Origin: Prototheca cutis | Taxonomy: Eukaryota > Chlorophyta > Trebouxiophyceae > Chlorellales > Chlorellaceae | Assembly (NCBI GenBank): GCA_002897115.2 | Contig: BCIH01000012.1 | Span: 335,334 to 399,333 of the forward strand | DNA length: 64,000 nucleotides | Direction of reading: 5' to 3' | Shown: positions 43,847-56,000 of the stretch, piece by piece | Position numbering within the stretch: the stretch's first letter is position 1 | Layout of the letters: every line of letters starts with the position of its first letter | The notes under the pieces: model-generated | The model's database searches: none | Told to the model about the DNA's origin: nothing | What the model saw: the letters and a program-made list of their open reading frames with translations, nothing else | Translations under genes and position numbers: made by a program

Positions 43847-44247
43847 ATGCAGAGGCCGCAGCAGCAGGCCTCGAGCTCTGCAGCTTGCAGGATAGCCGCC
43901 CTGCGCGCCACGGTGGCATCGGCAGAAGTTGCTACAACGACGGCTCCCGTGCTGCCATACCGTGTGGGCCATGGCTGGGACCTACACCGCCTGGAGCCGG
44001 GCTACCCACTCATCATCGGCGGCATTGACATCCCACACGATCGCGGCTGCGTCGCCCACTCGGACGGTATGCTGGTTGGTAGTGGAACGGTGCATGTGAA
44101 TGCAGCAGGGGTTGGGTGAGTGGGGTGCATGCAAGACGTACTGAGCCGGCACCGCCGGACCTGTTTGTGACGGCTCCCTGTCGGCCACCCCAGCCCCCGA
44201 GCAATGCCCCCTCCAGTTCCTTCGCCCCTTCAACCCACTCCACCACC

Positions 44248-44300
<53 letters not shown>

Positions 44301-45010
44301 AACACACACACACCCACACAGGTGACGTGCTGCTGCACACTGTGACTGATGCCATCCTGGGCGCGCTGTGCCTGCCCGACATTGGACAGCTGTTCCCCGA
44401 CACCGACCCAAAGTGGAAGGGTGCACGGAGCGACCTGTTTCTGCTGGAGGCGGTGCGCCTCATGCGCGAGGCCGGATACGATCTGGGCAACATCGACTGC
44501 ACCATTGTCGCACAGCGCCCAAAGCTCTCGCCCCACAAAGAAATCATCCGGACCAAGCTCTGCGAGCTCCTGGGCGTGCACCCATCTGTGGTCAACGTCA
44601 AGGCACGCTGGTGGTTGGGTGATGGAATGTGTGCGCGGGGGGGTCTTTGCCGTTTTTGAAAGGAGATTATTGCTCCAACCATAGGGAGCACGGGGCAATG
44701 GAAGGGGATCCATGAGTTCTGGAGTTGTCAGGAAGCAATGACAGGCTTGAGTGCTGCAGTGTCACCGAGGACCGGAAGCGGCCTCTAGCGTTGGTCACAA
44801 GGCCCCGTGAGATTATGACAAGGGGCTCCCCAAAAATGGCGCCACAGCTCATCACAGCTCGAGTCCGTCTCTCTGTTCTAGAGTGTTCCCTGAGGACGTC
44901 CCTCCCCGCACCCCCAATCGCAGGCCAAGACACACGAAAAAGTGGACAGCTTGGGGGAGAACCGGAGCATTGCATGCCACGCCGTGGTCATGCTCGTTCG
45001 GACCGCCTGA
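43847..45010 (+). CDS. ISPF: 2-C-methyl-D-erythritol 2,4-cyclodiphosphate synthase (plastid MEP pathway)
   Basis: Predicted 195-aa IspF, fifth enzyme of the plastid MEP isoprenoid pathway, converting CDP-ME-2-phosphate to MEcPP with release of CMP. Three exons: 43847-44066, 44322-44602 and 44924-45010 (588 nt). The first 37 residues are Ala/Ser/Arg-rich without acidic residues early on, a plausible plastid transit peptide. The metal site is intact: Asp45 and His47 ('GHGWDLHRL') and His79 ('[19 protein letters not shown]'). '[15 protein letters not shown]', '[20 protein letters not shown]' and '[16 protein letters not shown]' are family signatures. Intron 2 has a GC donor (GTCAAG|GCACGC), required to make the 'NVKA|KTHEK' junction. 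Intron 1 ends in a long (AC)n tract. The gene implies a photosynthetic or plastid-bearing host. Confidence 0.95.
44250..44317. repeat. (AC)n microsatellite beside ISPF intron 1 acceptor
   Basis: About 30 AC dinucleotides with a few CC interruptions run up to the AG acceptor at 44320-44321. The coding strand thus has alternating CA in place of a standard pyrimidine tract. Confidence 0.95.
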
Positions 45011-45112
45011 GACGGGGATGGGCCCATGTCTCGTTCGACCAGCATGCTAAATGATGTAAGAACTGGAGCAACGAGGGAGTCAAATCCAGGGTGCCCTTTG
45101 CCAAGGCCGGGC

Positions 45113-46409
45113 TCAGTGCTCGACGGCCAGAGCCGTGTTGCATATGGGGCAGATTGGGTCGCGGCTCCCCTCGGCCGCAGTGAGGAACCAGCGGTCGATG
45201 CACTCCAAATGGAACTGCGATGTGTATGTGAGTGTGAGTGTGAGTGTGTGTGTGTGTGGGGGGGGGGGATCTGTTTGGAAGTGTGTAGGTGCAAACTTAC
45301 CCTACCCTGGAGGTTGCATGCATCTCACCGTTGCTCCAGGCCAGCACAAAGGCCCCTCACCTACCCCAAAACAAAACAAAGCAAAACCCGTCGCAACCGT
45401 GACACCTTGTGGCGGCACTGCGGCAGCACTCGGAGCACGTCCCCTGGGACGTAGTCCTCACAGCAAACGGAGCACTGCTGGCTGGAGGTGTCGGCTCGCT
45501 CCACCAGCGCCGCCACCAGCGCGGGTTTCTCGCAGGCGCCGGGCCCGGGGTCGATCCGCGCACGGCGGAGAAGCGCTTTGAGTTCCCGGGCGGGCAGCGC
45601 GGCCAGCTCCTCCCGACTGTGGAAAACCTGCGTTGGCAGGGACTGTACCGCGCGGCTCACGCTCGAAAAGCGGTCCTGCGCATTGGATGGAGCGGTGGCC
45701 CGCGGAGACTGCCTCCTGGCTCCCCCAGCAACAGTACCGCCGCCGGCTATGCCAGCGCCAGTACCACCACCTCGCATGACCTGAAGGAATGCGGGCCAGA
45801 GACCGCCGGCCCTGGCACGATGCGGCCAGGCAGCCACGAGCCCCGCGAGCAGCTGGAAATTCAATAGCAAGCCCGCCAGCCAGATCATGTTCCAAAGCAT
45901 GCTCCCCAAGTTTGGCTCCCGGACGGCGCTGGGCAGCAGCTGCAGGGGTGAGAAGGGGGGCATGGCCACTGCTGTAAACGCACGCACACACGGCTAGGAG
46001 CCATGTTTGCTGCTCGAACTCGACCGTAAGCACATGGCCTGGGAAGCCAATGAACCTGGAACCCAAAGAATCTGTGCTGCCAACGTGTTCATGGACAGCT
46101 CTTCCAGTGCAGGGGTGGCTGGGCGTCCCACTGCTGGGATACAGCCATGGTCCCAGGCAGCAGAGGACAAGGCACGTAGCGCCACAACATGAGCTCATCA
46201 CAGTATACTATGCGATGTGGGCTCTGTCTCAGCCGTGCACCTCCGCTCTTGGTATCGCAAGGACGCCACGCCACAAGCGAACCCTAATGAACCACCCAAC
46301 TCACGAGGTTGCCCAGCAAGGCCGGCAGCTCTCCCAGCACGATGCCCGCCAAAAAAACGCCCACGGCCCAGCCCATGGGAAGGCCTGCGCCCATCGAAAT
46401 GATTAGCAT
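45113..46409 (-). CDS. Membrane RING-H2 ubiquitin ligase with SAP-like helix pair
   Basis: At least 246 aa. Three exons: 46409-46305, 45939-45406 and 45214-45113. Two to three hydrophobic segments open the protein ('MGWAVGVFLAGIVLGELPAL', 'NMIWLAGLLLNFQLLAGLVA'). A Gly/Ala linker follows, then a SAP-like pair of helices ('LAALPARELKALLRRARIDP') as in RNF34/rififylin-type ligases. The RING-H2 finger is split by the last intron: 'CSVCCEDYVPGDVLRVLPQC' | 'FHLECIDRWF' ... 'CPICNTAL'. This is probably an endomembrane E3 ligase; substrate unknown. The frame stays open 5' of the chosen Met through 'RPRYPREHEQSV' to a good acceptor (CTTCAG|GCC), so an extra short first exon farther upstream is likely and the true start is uncertain. 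Confidence 0.8.
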
Positions 46410-47008
46410 GACGCTCTGCTCGTGTTCCCGCGGGTAGCGTGGCCTGAAGGGGCGACTGCCCGGAGACGACTTTCAGTCTGCGTCTCTCATGGACTCTTCT
46501 GCTCCCCTTTGCCAAGTTCAGCAGAGTGATGACGAGTAATATGTGTTTTGCAATATATCTGATGACCCCCAGGTGCGCTGTACGTCCGTGTCCGGCGACG
46601 TGCCATCCCTGTGGACACGGAAGGAGTGCGGCTTCCGGGAAAATCGACGGCATGCAGAGTGCGGAGCCATCGCAAACACGAACGCGCCCCTGCATGGGCG
46701 AGGGCCCCAAGATCGGCACCCCCCACCATGCCTCAGACAAATGCATTTCCTTTACACGTATGTGACTCGATGCTATCAAATCGTAGCGAGTTGTGGGCCT
46801 GAATGAAACCCTCGCGCTTGAACTGACTGCGGGGAGGCCTGGAGGAAGGGGCGCACTGATCGGGGCGTTCCTGCTGTCGCGCTCGCCCATCGGGCCTGTT
46901 TATGCGAGATTTGAGAAACCATTTAATGCTTTCCAAATGGAAGACCGCTGTGGATTTCGACTTGGTGGGTAGGCCTCTCCTGGAAGTGATCCGGCCCTGC
47001 CTTTCGCC
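46410..47008. promoter_or_regulatory. Divergent upstream region, RING-H2 gene / GRV2
   Basis: About 600 bp between divergent genes. It may contain a small non-identified first exon of the RING-H2 gene as well as both promoters. No motif is asserted. Confidence 0.45.
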
Positions 47009-50000
47009 ATGAGCGCGGTCGACTCCCTTCTCCAGCGGCTCAAGGGCGGGGCTGTGGTGACACAGCCCTCCCCCAGCGCCGGACCGAGGTTCCTGGTGAC
47101 CAAGCTGTCCTGGCGGGGCCAGTATCATCGCGTGCTCTGCATCACGCCCACCGCTCTGGTCACCCAGTTCCCCGAGACGGGGGAGACGACCAATATCTGG
47201 ACGCTGGTCGGCGATGCCGACATCGCAGGCATCGATGTGGGCGCAAACTCCCCAGAGGGCGGTGTTTTCACCCTGCATTTTGCCTCACGCAGGGTCAGTG
47301 GAGAAATGGGTGTGTGGCTTTGGGTGGGGGACGCGGGGGGGCCTCCATACCCCAGCTCACCTGGGCCGCCGGTGGATGCCTGGGGGAATGACCGTGCACA
47401 GGGATGTGCCGGCAAACCTGTGTGCAGTATGCGTGTGCTGCATGTGCACCCAGCCACCCCGACCCCCACGTTGCAGGGCAAGGATGTCAAGTTTGCCTGC
47501 CAGTCGCGGAGCATGCTGCTGCAGGCACTCTACCAGACGTTGGCCAATGCTCGGGGCCCGGTGCCTTCCGGCCTCCTCACGTGCGTGGAGCCTGGGTCGT
47601 TTCGATTGCACAAGGGCATGGGGTTTAGGAGGGCGGGGTGGATGCCAGGGAGGAAAGGATGCCATGTGGGTGCTGTTCGAAAACCAGCCGTTGGTCATGC
47701 ACATGATGCTGATTCCCAGCAAACTCCTTTGCAGCCCACCGGCGGTGCTTCCGGCCTGGAAGTTCCGACGGGGAAAGTGGGTTCCCTGCCGCCTGCAAGT
47801 GCGCGAATGGTGCGTGGAACGGCTGCGCTCACCGGAGGCGGGCGACGACCGGCCCGTGTGGCGGCTGGACTACGCCGACATGGCTGCCCCCGGCGTGCAG
47901 CTTTTAGCTGCCGATCCAGAAAGGGACGCACCCGGCACGCGGGCACTGGCGCTGCACGCGCGACGTGGCGGCCGCGCGCCTCGGATCTACGCTTTGCGAG
48001 ATCGGGATGGGGCCCTGCGCGCTCTCCGCGCCGCCGCGGCCCGTGGCATGGGTCTGCACCTAGCCATCGACGAGGCCGCGGCGGCAACAGCGGCTCAACT
48101 GGCAGCTGCTGCGGCACGTGCACTTGCCGACCGTGCGGCGGCCGAGCCCCCGCTGGCCGAATGGGAAGCCGTTGCAATCCGTGACCCCGAAGCGCTCTTT
48201 TCTGGAGGCGGAGATTCTGGAGTAGTTGAGCGTGCAGACGGTGGCTCAAGCTCTGGAAGAATACATGGCTCGGCCTCGGCGCCGGTGCTGCCTGGAAGTG
48301 GCGGTGCTGGTCTGGACGAAACCTATGGTCACACTTCCCTCGGGAACAACCGCAGCGGGAGGGGGAGCAGCCGGGCAAGCAGCGCGGCGTCCAGTCCCAC
48401 GGCTGCGGCGCTGGCGGCTGCCGCATCGTTCTCGCGCGACAGCAGTGCCGCGACGGCAGCATATTCCCAGCCGGGTCTGTCACAGCGGCGGTTGGTGCTG
48501 ACACCGACAGCGCTGATCGAGCGGCGGGCCGGCGACTATGAGGTCGCGGCGGTACGGCCATTGGCACGGCTGGCGGCCATCGTGCGGCACGCGGAGGAGC
48601 CGACGCTGCTGGGTCTGGAATGGGCCGACGGCAGCGCGGCGGTGCTGTACGTCACCACTGAGCGCGACGCGATGGCGGCCGCGCTGGTGGACGCGGCGTC
48701 GTTGGCTTCGGGCCGGCCTATCCCAGTGCTGCCCGCGCCGCCGCGCGCCGGCGATGTGCTTGTGGCGTGCCGGGGTCAAGGACCCCGTGCCCCCTCCGTC
48801 GCGCCGCAGGCCGACGTCCTGCGCGCGGCGCTGGGGTTGCTGACCGCCGCAGCAAGGCGGTTTGCCGCCGCGGGGATGTTACGAAGCTCCTCTGCCGCGC
48901 TGGCATTCGCGGGGCTGGCCGGACAAGCGGGCCTGCTCCAACCCCGCGATTTTGCTGGTGGGGGCGGCGGCAACTCGGCGGGGTCCACGCCCCGCGGAAA
49001 TGGCGTTGGCAATTCGATGAGCGGCAGTGGTATTCCTGCGCCAGGAACAACCGGCGCATCAGCAACCAATACTGATGCGGGGGCCGCGGTCGCGGCGTTC
49101 CAGCTGCGCATGCACGAATTTAATGCGTCGGTTCCCCCGGGGGGTGTCCCCGCCGACACGCGCGTGGACGAAGTGGTGATCGCAGCTCTCGTGGCACACC
49201 TTCCCCGGCCCGGGGTCAATGGCTCTCCACCCCCCGGCCTCGATGAAGCCGTTGTGGCCGTCGCGGCCCTGCAGGCACTGAACCGCCTAGCCGCCAATCC
49301 CCCTGTTGGCGCCCAGGCCGTGGGGGCGGCGGGTGGAGCCGCACGCCTGTTTGTCTGCCTCGCCAGCGGCGATGCACACTTGGCTTATGAAGCCACGCGG
49401 TTCATGCTGCGCCTGTTTGCACCCGTCGCGGCGCTGACTGGGCGGCCGCCCTGGACCCCGGGTGGTCTGATGGGGGACGACGACGAGGCGGCGACCTTTG
49501 TCTCCGGCGGCAGGCGCAGCGGCGGCGCTGGTCTGGGGATGAGCGCCGTTCCCATCTCGGGCGCGACAGTTTCCAGCGGTGCCATGAGTAGCACCGAGGA
49601 CGACGAGTCGCTCAACCCATCACCGAGGTCTGGCTCTTGGGCGAGCAACGATCGGCCGATGACGGGGCTGGTTCCCGCCGAAGGCGTAGTTTCAGCCCGG
49701 GCCGCGAAATCTGCGGTCTTAATCTCGGACACGCGGTGCGGGCTGCTGGTCGAGGCGCTGATCACAGGCGCCCGCGGCTCGGCGCTGCTGGCGCTGGGGG
49801 CCGTCGAGTGCCTGGCTTCGTTGCTGCGTGAGCCGGGGGCAGGGAGCACCGATGCCGGCACGCGCGGCGCGCTGCTGCGTGCTCTGGGTGCGGCCGGCAG
49901 GCCACTATTTGCTCTGTTTGCTTCCGCCGCGCCCCGGCTGGCGGAAGCCGCCGCGCTGCTGCAGTGGTCCGTGGCCGAAGCCGGGGCCGCGGTGGCCGCG

Positions 50001-53000
50001 CCCATCCGAGAAGCCGCGCTCGCCGACGGCGCGCTGCTGCATCACCTCATCGCCGCGGTCGGAGGTTCGGGCGAGGCGTCGACAGACCGCAAGGTCCGGC
50101 TATCGCGTCGCCTTGTGGCGCTGTGGTCTGACGAGTACGGGCCCGCGCTGGCCGTGCTCCGCCGGACCTTTCCCCCGGGCCTCCTCCGCTACCTCAACAC
50201 CCCGCGCAAAGGTTGTGGGGGAGGTGTTGCACATCGCGCGGCCGTACCCGTGCCCGCACTGGTGGCACCTCCTGCCGGCGGAGCTATCGTCACGCCTGGC
50301 GGTGGCACACAGGGCAGTGCTACGCAGGGTGCCCCGCAGGACGCTGCCCAGCCACAATCCACGGCCTGGCAACGGGCCCAAGGAGCAATTGGCACCCCTG
50401 GCCCGGGGCCAGCACGGTCCGCTGCTGCTGCCGGTGGTGGAACTGCGCAGTCTGCAGGCACGACTGGGGGCCAGCCGGCCAGCACCGCCACCCCAGGAGT
50501 TGTTCCCACGGCATGGACGCGGGGACCGCACCAAGTTTTGCCAGCACAAGCAGGTCAAGGGCCGCTAGGTCTGACCCCGTCAACAGCAAACACCGCCAGC
50601 GGTGCGGGAACGGCGCCTGTCGCCAAGGACGCTGCTGTCCCGCCCACACCGCAAGGTGCTGTCGTGCCAGTGCCTGTGCCGCAGGCTGCTGCGGCATCCG
50701 AGCAGCCAGTACCCGGGGCAGCACCTCCAACTGAGCAGGACCCTCCCACTGCGACTACAGCGCCGAGCATGGCATCGCCGCCATCCCGTCATGCCAGCGG
50801 TGCCTCAGAGCAGGTCACTCGCCAGCCCAGTACGTTGATTTATTCATTTGCTTGCTTGTGTGAAGAAGGGGGGTTGGGTGCACCCCACGTGTGCTTTGGA
50901 CTGCTTCAATCATAACTCACCGCCCAACCCCATGTCACCACAGGACAATTGCTGCGGGCAAACTGGGAAGCCTTTTGGGCGGCGCACGATCGGGAGCACG
51001 CGCACGCGGGGCTCATCTGGAACGCAGCCACCCGCGCCGAGCTGCGCCAGATCCTCCAGGTGGGGTTTGCGGTTGGTTGAGGGCGGCTGAAGGGTTGGAC
51101 TGCAAACGTGGGGGCTCCTTTTTCTAACAAGACCGGCGAGCTTGATAAGAATATCGACGGGGGGCCTCTTCCATGGGTAATTCTGGATGAATATTAGAAA
51201 ATCCTGCCCCGTTCATGCATGCACTTTGATCTTGACCCCAAGAAACCAAGTCGTGCATTGGCTGTCGCAATGTCCATGTAGGCAGAGGAGACGGCGCTGC
51301 AGACGGGCAAGGCCCGGGCCGGCGGCGCGAGCGTGTGCTGGAACCACGAAGAGTTCCGGGCCGAACTGCCGTCGCTGCAGCGCCAGCTGGTTGTCGGCGG
51401 GGTCTACGTCAAGTTGTTGCTCGATGGCGCCGACTCTGGTAAGAGTTTTATTGTGTGGGAAGGGGTCGAGTGGGGGTGGAGGGGGACCGTTGGCGCTGTA
51501 AACACATGGCTGTCTGCCATCCTCCACTCCCCACCTTTCTCAAGGATACGCTCGAACTCTGACTCAACAGGAGCTGTGGAGAAGCTGGCATCCCCCGGTG
51601 CATTTTTCCTGGCTGCATACCATCACTTTTTATGCCTGCGGGCGATGGATGGCAGGCTGGAGTGGGGCGGGGAACCCGGTGGTGCAACCGTGGCAATTCC
51701 CTCGGCCCCCGCAGCAGAAGTCAGCGACCTCTGCCTGCGGGCCATGGCAGCCACGTACTCGGTGCACGCCGGCGAGCTGGGTCCCTTTGACGGTGTGGCC
51801 TACGTCCTGCGCATCGCCGACGGCACTCCCCGGCCCACGCTGCGCGCGCTGTGCCTGGCGCTGCTCGAGGCCCTGGTGGCGCCGGCCGCCGCGGTGGGGG
51901 AAGAGCCCGCCGGCGCCGCGCGCCGGGCCGCCACCGCCAACGCCGACGCCCTCGTCGCCGCGGTCGGCGTGCCCCTGCTCGTTGACGCCCTCACCGGTAC
52001 GTGCTTGCATTGTTTTAGGCAGTAGTGCTGCGACGGCTGTTTTGGAGTGGAGGTGGCGGTGAAGGGGGTGTTCCTCACGCACGCAGCTACCAATACCGAC
52101 TGGCCCGCTCAACTCGGCATCATCAACGCAGGCGCGCATGAGGAGAGTCGGTCGGGTCCCGCGGTGCTGCAGGGCGGCCTGATCGCCGCCACCTCGGCCA
52201 CCGATCCACTCCGGCTGTGGCAGGTTGTGGTGGCGCCTTCTGGTGACAGTACCGCCGGCACGAATCGCNCCCCCCCCGCCGCAGCCCGGCGGTACCAGCG
52301 CGAGGAGCTGCGCCGCGCTTTCTTGAGCGGCGAGATCACGCACGATACGCTGGTGCGGTGCGACGGCTGGTCGGGCCCGCGGCGGCTGGGCGACGTGCGC
52401 GAGCTGCGCTGGGCACTGCCGACCCGGGGCGGCGACGCCGGCTCGCAGCCTGCGGCGCTGTCCCTGGCTGCGCTGCGCACGCTGGGTGCACTGAGCGCCC
52501 TGCGTCCGGCCGTGGACGCCGCGGGCGACCGCATCGTGCCCGCGCCGGCCACGCTGCGCGCGCTGTGCTCACCCGCATGCATGCCGCACCTGGCCCAAGC
52601 CCTCCTGACCAACTCCCCAGCCGTCGTCGCCGGCAGCTGCAGTCTCTTACTCCGCGCCCTGCGCCACGACCCGATCGCCACGGGGGGCCTCTACCGCACG
52701 GGCGCGTTCTTCTTCGCGCTCGCCTATGCTGGGAGCAACCAGCTGGAGATTGCAGGCCTGCTCAAGGCCACCCACCTGCTCCAGCACACCCGCAGCGCGG
52801 GGGCCCTGACGCCCGCCGCCAGCGTCGCTCAGGCTTCTTTCCTCTCTGGGCTCCTCCCAGGTAGTTATCTTTGTGTCATTTTTATCTTTCGCATGTTTTC
52901 GTTTCTTTAGTTCGTGTGGGGAACGACTGGGTTATTGTGGTTGTTCTGTGGAGTACTGAGGGTGACGGGCAGCAATGCACCTCCCAGGGGCCCCCTCTCT

Positions 53001-56000
53001 CCAATGAACGATGCCACAGCAAATTTCAACACCGACTTAACCCGATTCTGCTCAGATTCATTAATCTATTGTCTGGAAGAGGGTGGTGCAGAAGCCTTTG
53101 CGGCCGCGCTGGTTGGCAACTCGGACACGCCCGAGCTCATCTGGACGCACGCCATGAGGCAGCAGCGACTCATCCCCCAGATGCTGAGGCACCTGGGTGA
53201 TTTCCCGGCCAGGCTGCGCGAACACGGCCATGCCATGTACGAGTACACGCCCTGTCCCCCCGTGGGCTATCCAGAGATCGAGGTGGGGAGAGGGGTTTGG
53301 TGGCGGTGGTTCGGAGGATGCATAGTCCCGCTTGTTTTGCGATCAGATTGTTTTGGTGGATGCATTTTCACTTCGGGCTGGCAATATCCACCCCGTTCCC
53401 CTATGAATACATACATGCATAAAGGAATCACACACAAGACATGTGTCAGTCGTCCCCCCTCCCCCAACACCCACCCGGAACACCTGACAGGAGGAGATGT
53501 GGTGCCATCGGTACTACCTCCGGCACCTGGTGGACGAGGTCCGGTTCCCAGACTGGCCCATCACCGACGCGGTGCCCTTTCTCCAGTCGCTGCTGGAGGC
53601 ATGGAGGGCTGAGCTGGCCCGCAAGCCACTGAGCATGACTGAGACTGAGGCATGTGCTGTGCTGGGAGTCAGCCCCGATCCGACCACGGGTCGGGTGGAG
53701 GAAGACGTCTTGAAGTCGGCCTACCGCAGGTGAGCTGGTTGGCTCGCCGAGCGGGGTGGGTGGTTGATGGGACGCCGAAACGGAATGGGTCATCTCTGTT
53801 GCTTGGGAGCATGCACAGTGGTCCCTTGCACGTTGATTGGCTTTGCTCACTCCATAGCCATTATCTTTCTCCAAACACGCACTGACGTCCTCGGGTCATC
53901 CCCATCTCTCTCACACACACGCAAACAACACCTGCATCCACGGCGTTACAGGGAGGCCCGTGCACACCACCCGGACCGCAATCCAAATGGAAGACAACGG
54001 TTCGAGGCGGTGCAGCAGGCGTATGCCCGGTTGCAGGCGGGCATGGCAGGCGGGCAGGGCCCGCAGCCCTGGCGCATCCTGCTCCTGCTCAAGGCGCAGT
54101 GCCTCGCGTTCCGGCGCTGCCGCACGGAACTGGCACCCTACAAATACGCAGGCTACGGCATGCTCCTCCAGGCAAGGCACAGCTGTTTGGATTCATGTAC
54201 TTGCTTGGAGTCTGTTCATCTTGCAGGGGCGTGGGAAGTGCGGCTGCTGGAGGGAAAGGGGTACTCCAGTCGTGTTGAGGCTGAACGGAAGAACATGGGA
54301 TACAGCTGGCAGTGCATCAGCTGTTCGTGCTGCTGCACACACACGACCGAAAAAATCCTTTCCGCTATGCCCCCGGCTCTCAGGCGCTGACACTGACGAA
54401 CAGCGACGCGGCTCAGAGGCAACAGGACCAGCACTTTTTGTCTGCTGAGGCTTCCCCTCAGATTGCTGCGGCGGCCGAGCTGTGCTGGCTGACCTGCGCC
54501 ACCTCTCCACTCAACGGCGAGGAGCTGCACCGTGCGGGGGGGCTGGCCGTACTAGCAGCATTGTTTGAGCGCTGCGTCTCAGGTGTGGGGCTGGGGCGGT
54601 ATTTTGTCTGTTGACCAGGCTCATTGTTGAGCGTGCCTGTTGGCCTGCATTTCCATCTATGTTCTGGAGTTTGGTGGCGGTGGGGAGGCAACCCCGCTGC
54701 CCAGCATGCGCTTTCTTCCATGAATGAACGATCCATCCATTCGGGCAGCCCCCCCCCCCCCCAAACGGCAACCTACCGCCCAACCGCCCCGCGCAGTGAT
54801 GCCGGACGCCGCGAGCCCAACGGCGCCAGAGACGGCCATCGCGACCTGCTGCTTGCAAACCTTTGCTGCCATGGCATCCTTTGAAACCGTTCGAACCGAA
54901 CTGGCTGCCAGGTGCGGCGTTGGAGGAGGGAGGGGGGTGTTGTTTGTGAATGCGAACTTCAGCAGGTGACAAAATTCTCCAAAAGAAAGGGTTACAACCC
55001 CCTCTCCACACACACACACACACACAACAACAGGCCTGGACTGATGCACGACATCGTGCGGTGTGCGGGGTTGGAAAGGGCCCACACCGCCTCGGCAGCC
55101 GCACTGCGCACGCTGCGCCGGCTGTTTGCTTCGGCGACGCTGCAGCGTGCGGCGCTGGCTGCTGGCGTTCTCGGCCGGACTGTGCCGCTGCTGCTGTGCT
55201 ACGACCCCACGGTGCCGGGTGAGGCCGCCGACCTCGCCGAGATCCTCGACCTCGAGGATCTTGGTGATGAGGACAGGTCGTTGGCGATGCAGGGAGCTGG
55301 CTCAGCGCGTGTGGAGAATGGCAAGCTGCAGAGCATGTCGGTCCGACAACAGGCACCCCGCAGGCCGTCCCCACTGGGCTCAGGCGCAGGAACTGGCCTC
55401 GATGCGGGACACCTGTCATTGACATCGGCTGGTCTTGGTGGAGGTGGCAGCACGACTGACCCACCCACTCATGGCCAGCCAACCCTCAAACTGCCAGCGG
55501 TCCAGACCTCGACTCCCAAACCGACGCCAATCTCAGAGGCCTGGCAGTCCAATGTTGTGGCGATTCTGGCTGCCAAGGCCCTGGCTGCACTGGCCGGTGG
55601 GCGGGAGGGCACGCCGGCGTGTGGTCCCGCGCGCCGCGCACTGGCCAGTCTTTTAACCGCACCGCTCGCGGAAGCCCTGGCGTCAGACGCAGATCCACGG
55701 CCCACGCTGCGCACGCTGAGCGGCGCCAGCGTGGGACCGGAGGTCGTCTGGGACGGGGCCATGCGCGAGGAGCTGCTGGAGCTCCTTGCGGGCATGCGGG
55801 CCGGGATGAGCACCGGTGGTCGTGGGCCGGCAGAGGGCAGCGGCTCAGGATCGCCTGCCTCCGGTGACGCCACAATGCTGCCGCAAGTGGCGGCGGCGTG
55901 CGCGCACCGTTACGCTTCGATCACCTCGCGACACGTCGTCGCCGGCGTCTTTGTAGACGTGTTCCTGTCAGACCCGCACGCGCCGCTCTCCGACGCGCCG

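Noticed and set aside
47695..48567. 290-codon minus-strand frame inside GRV2
   Set aside because: Opposite strand of a conserved exon; His/Pro/Arg-rich with no family signal.
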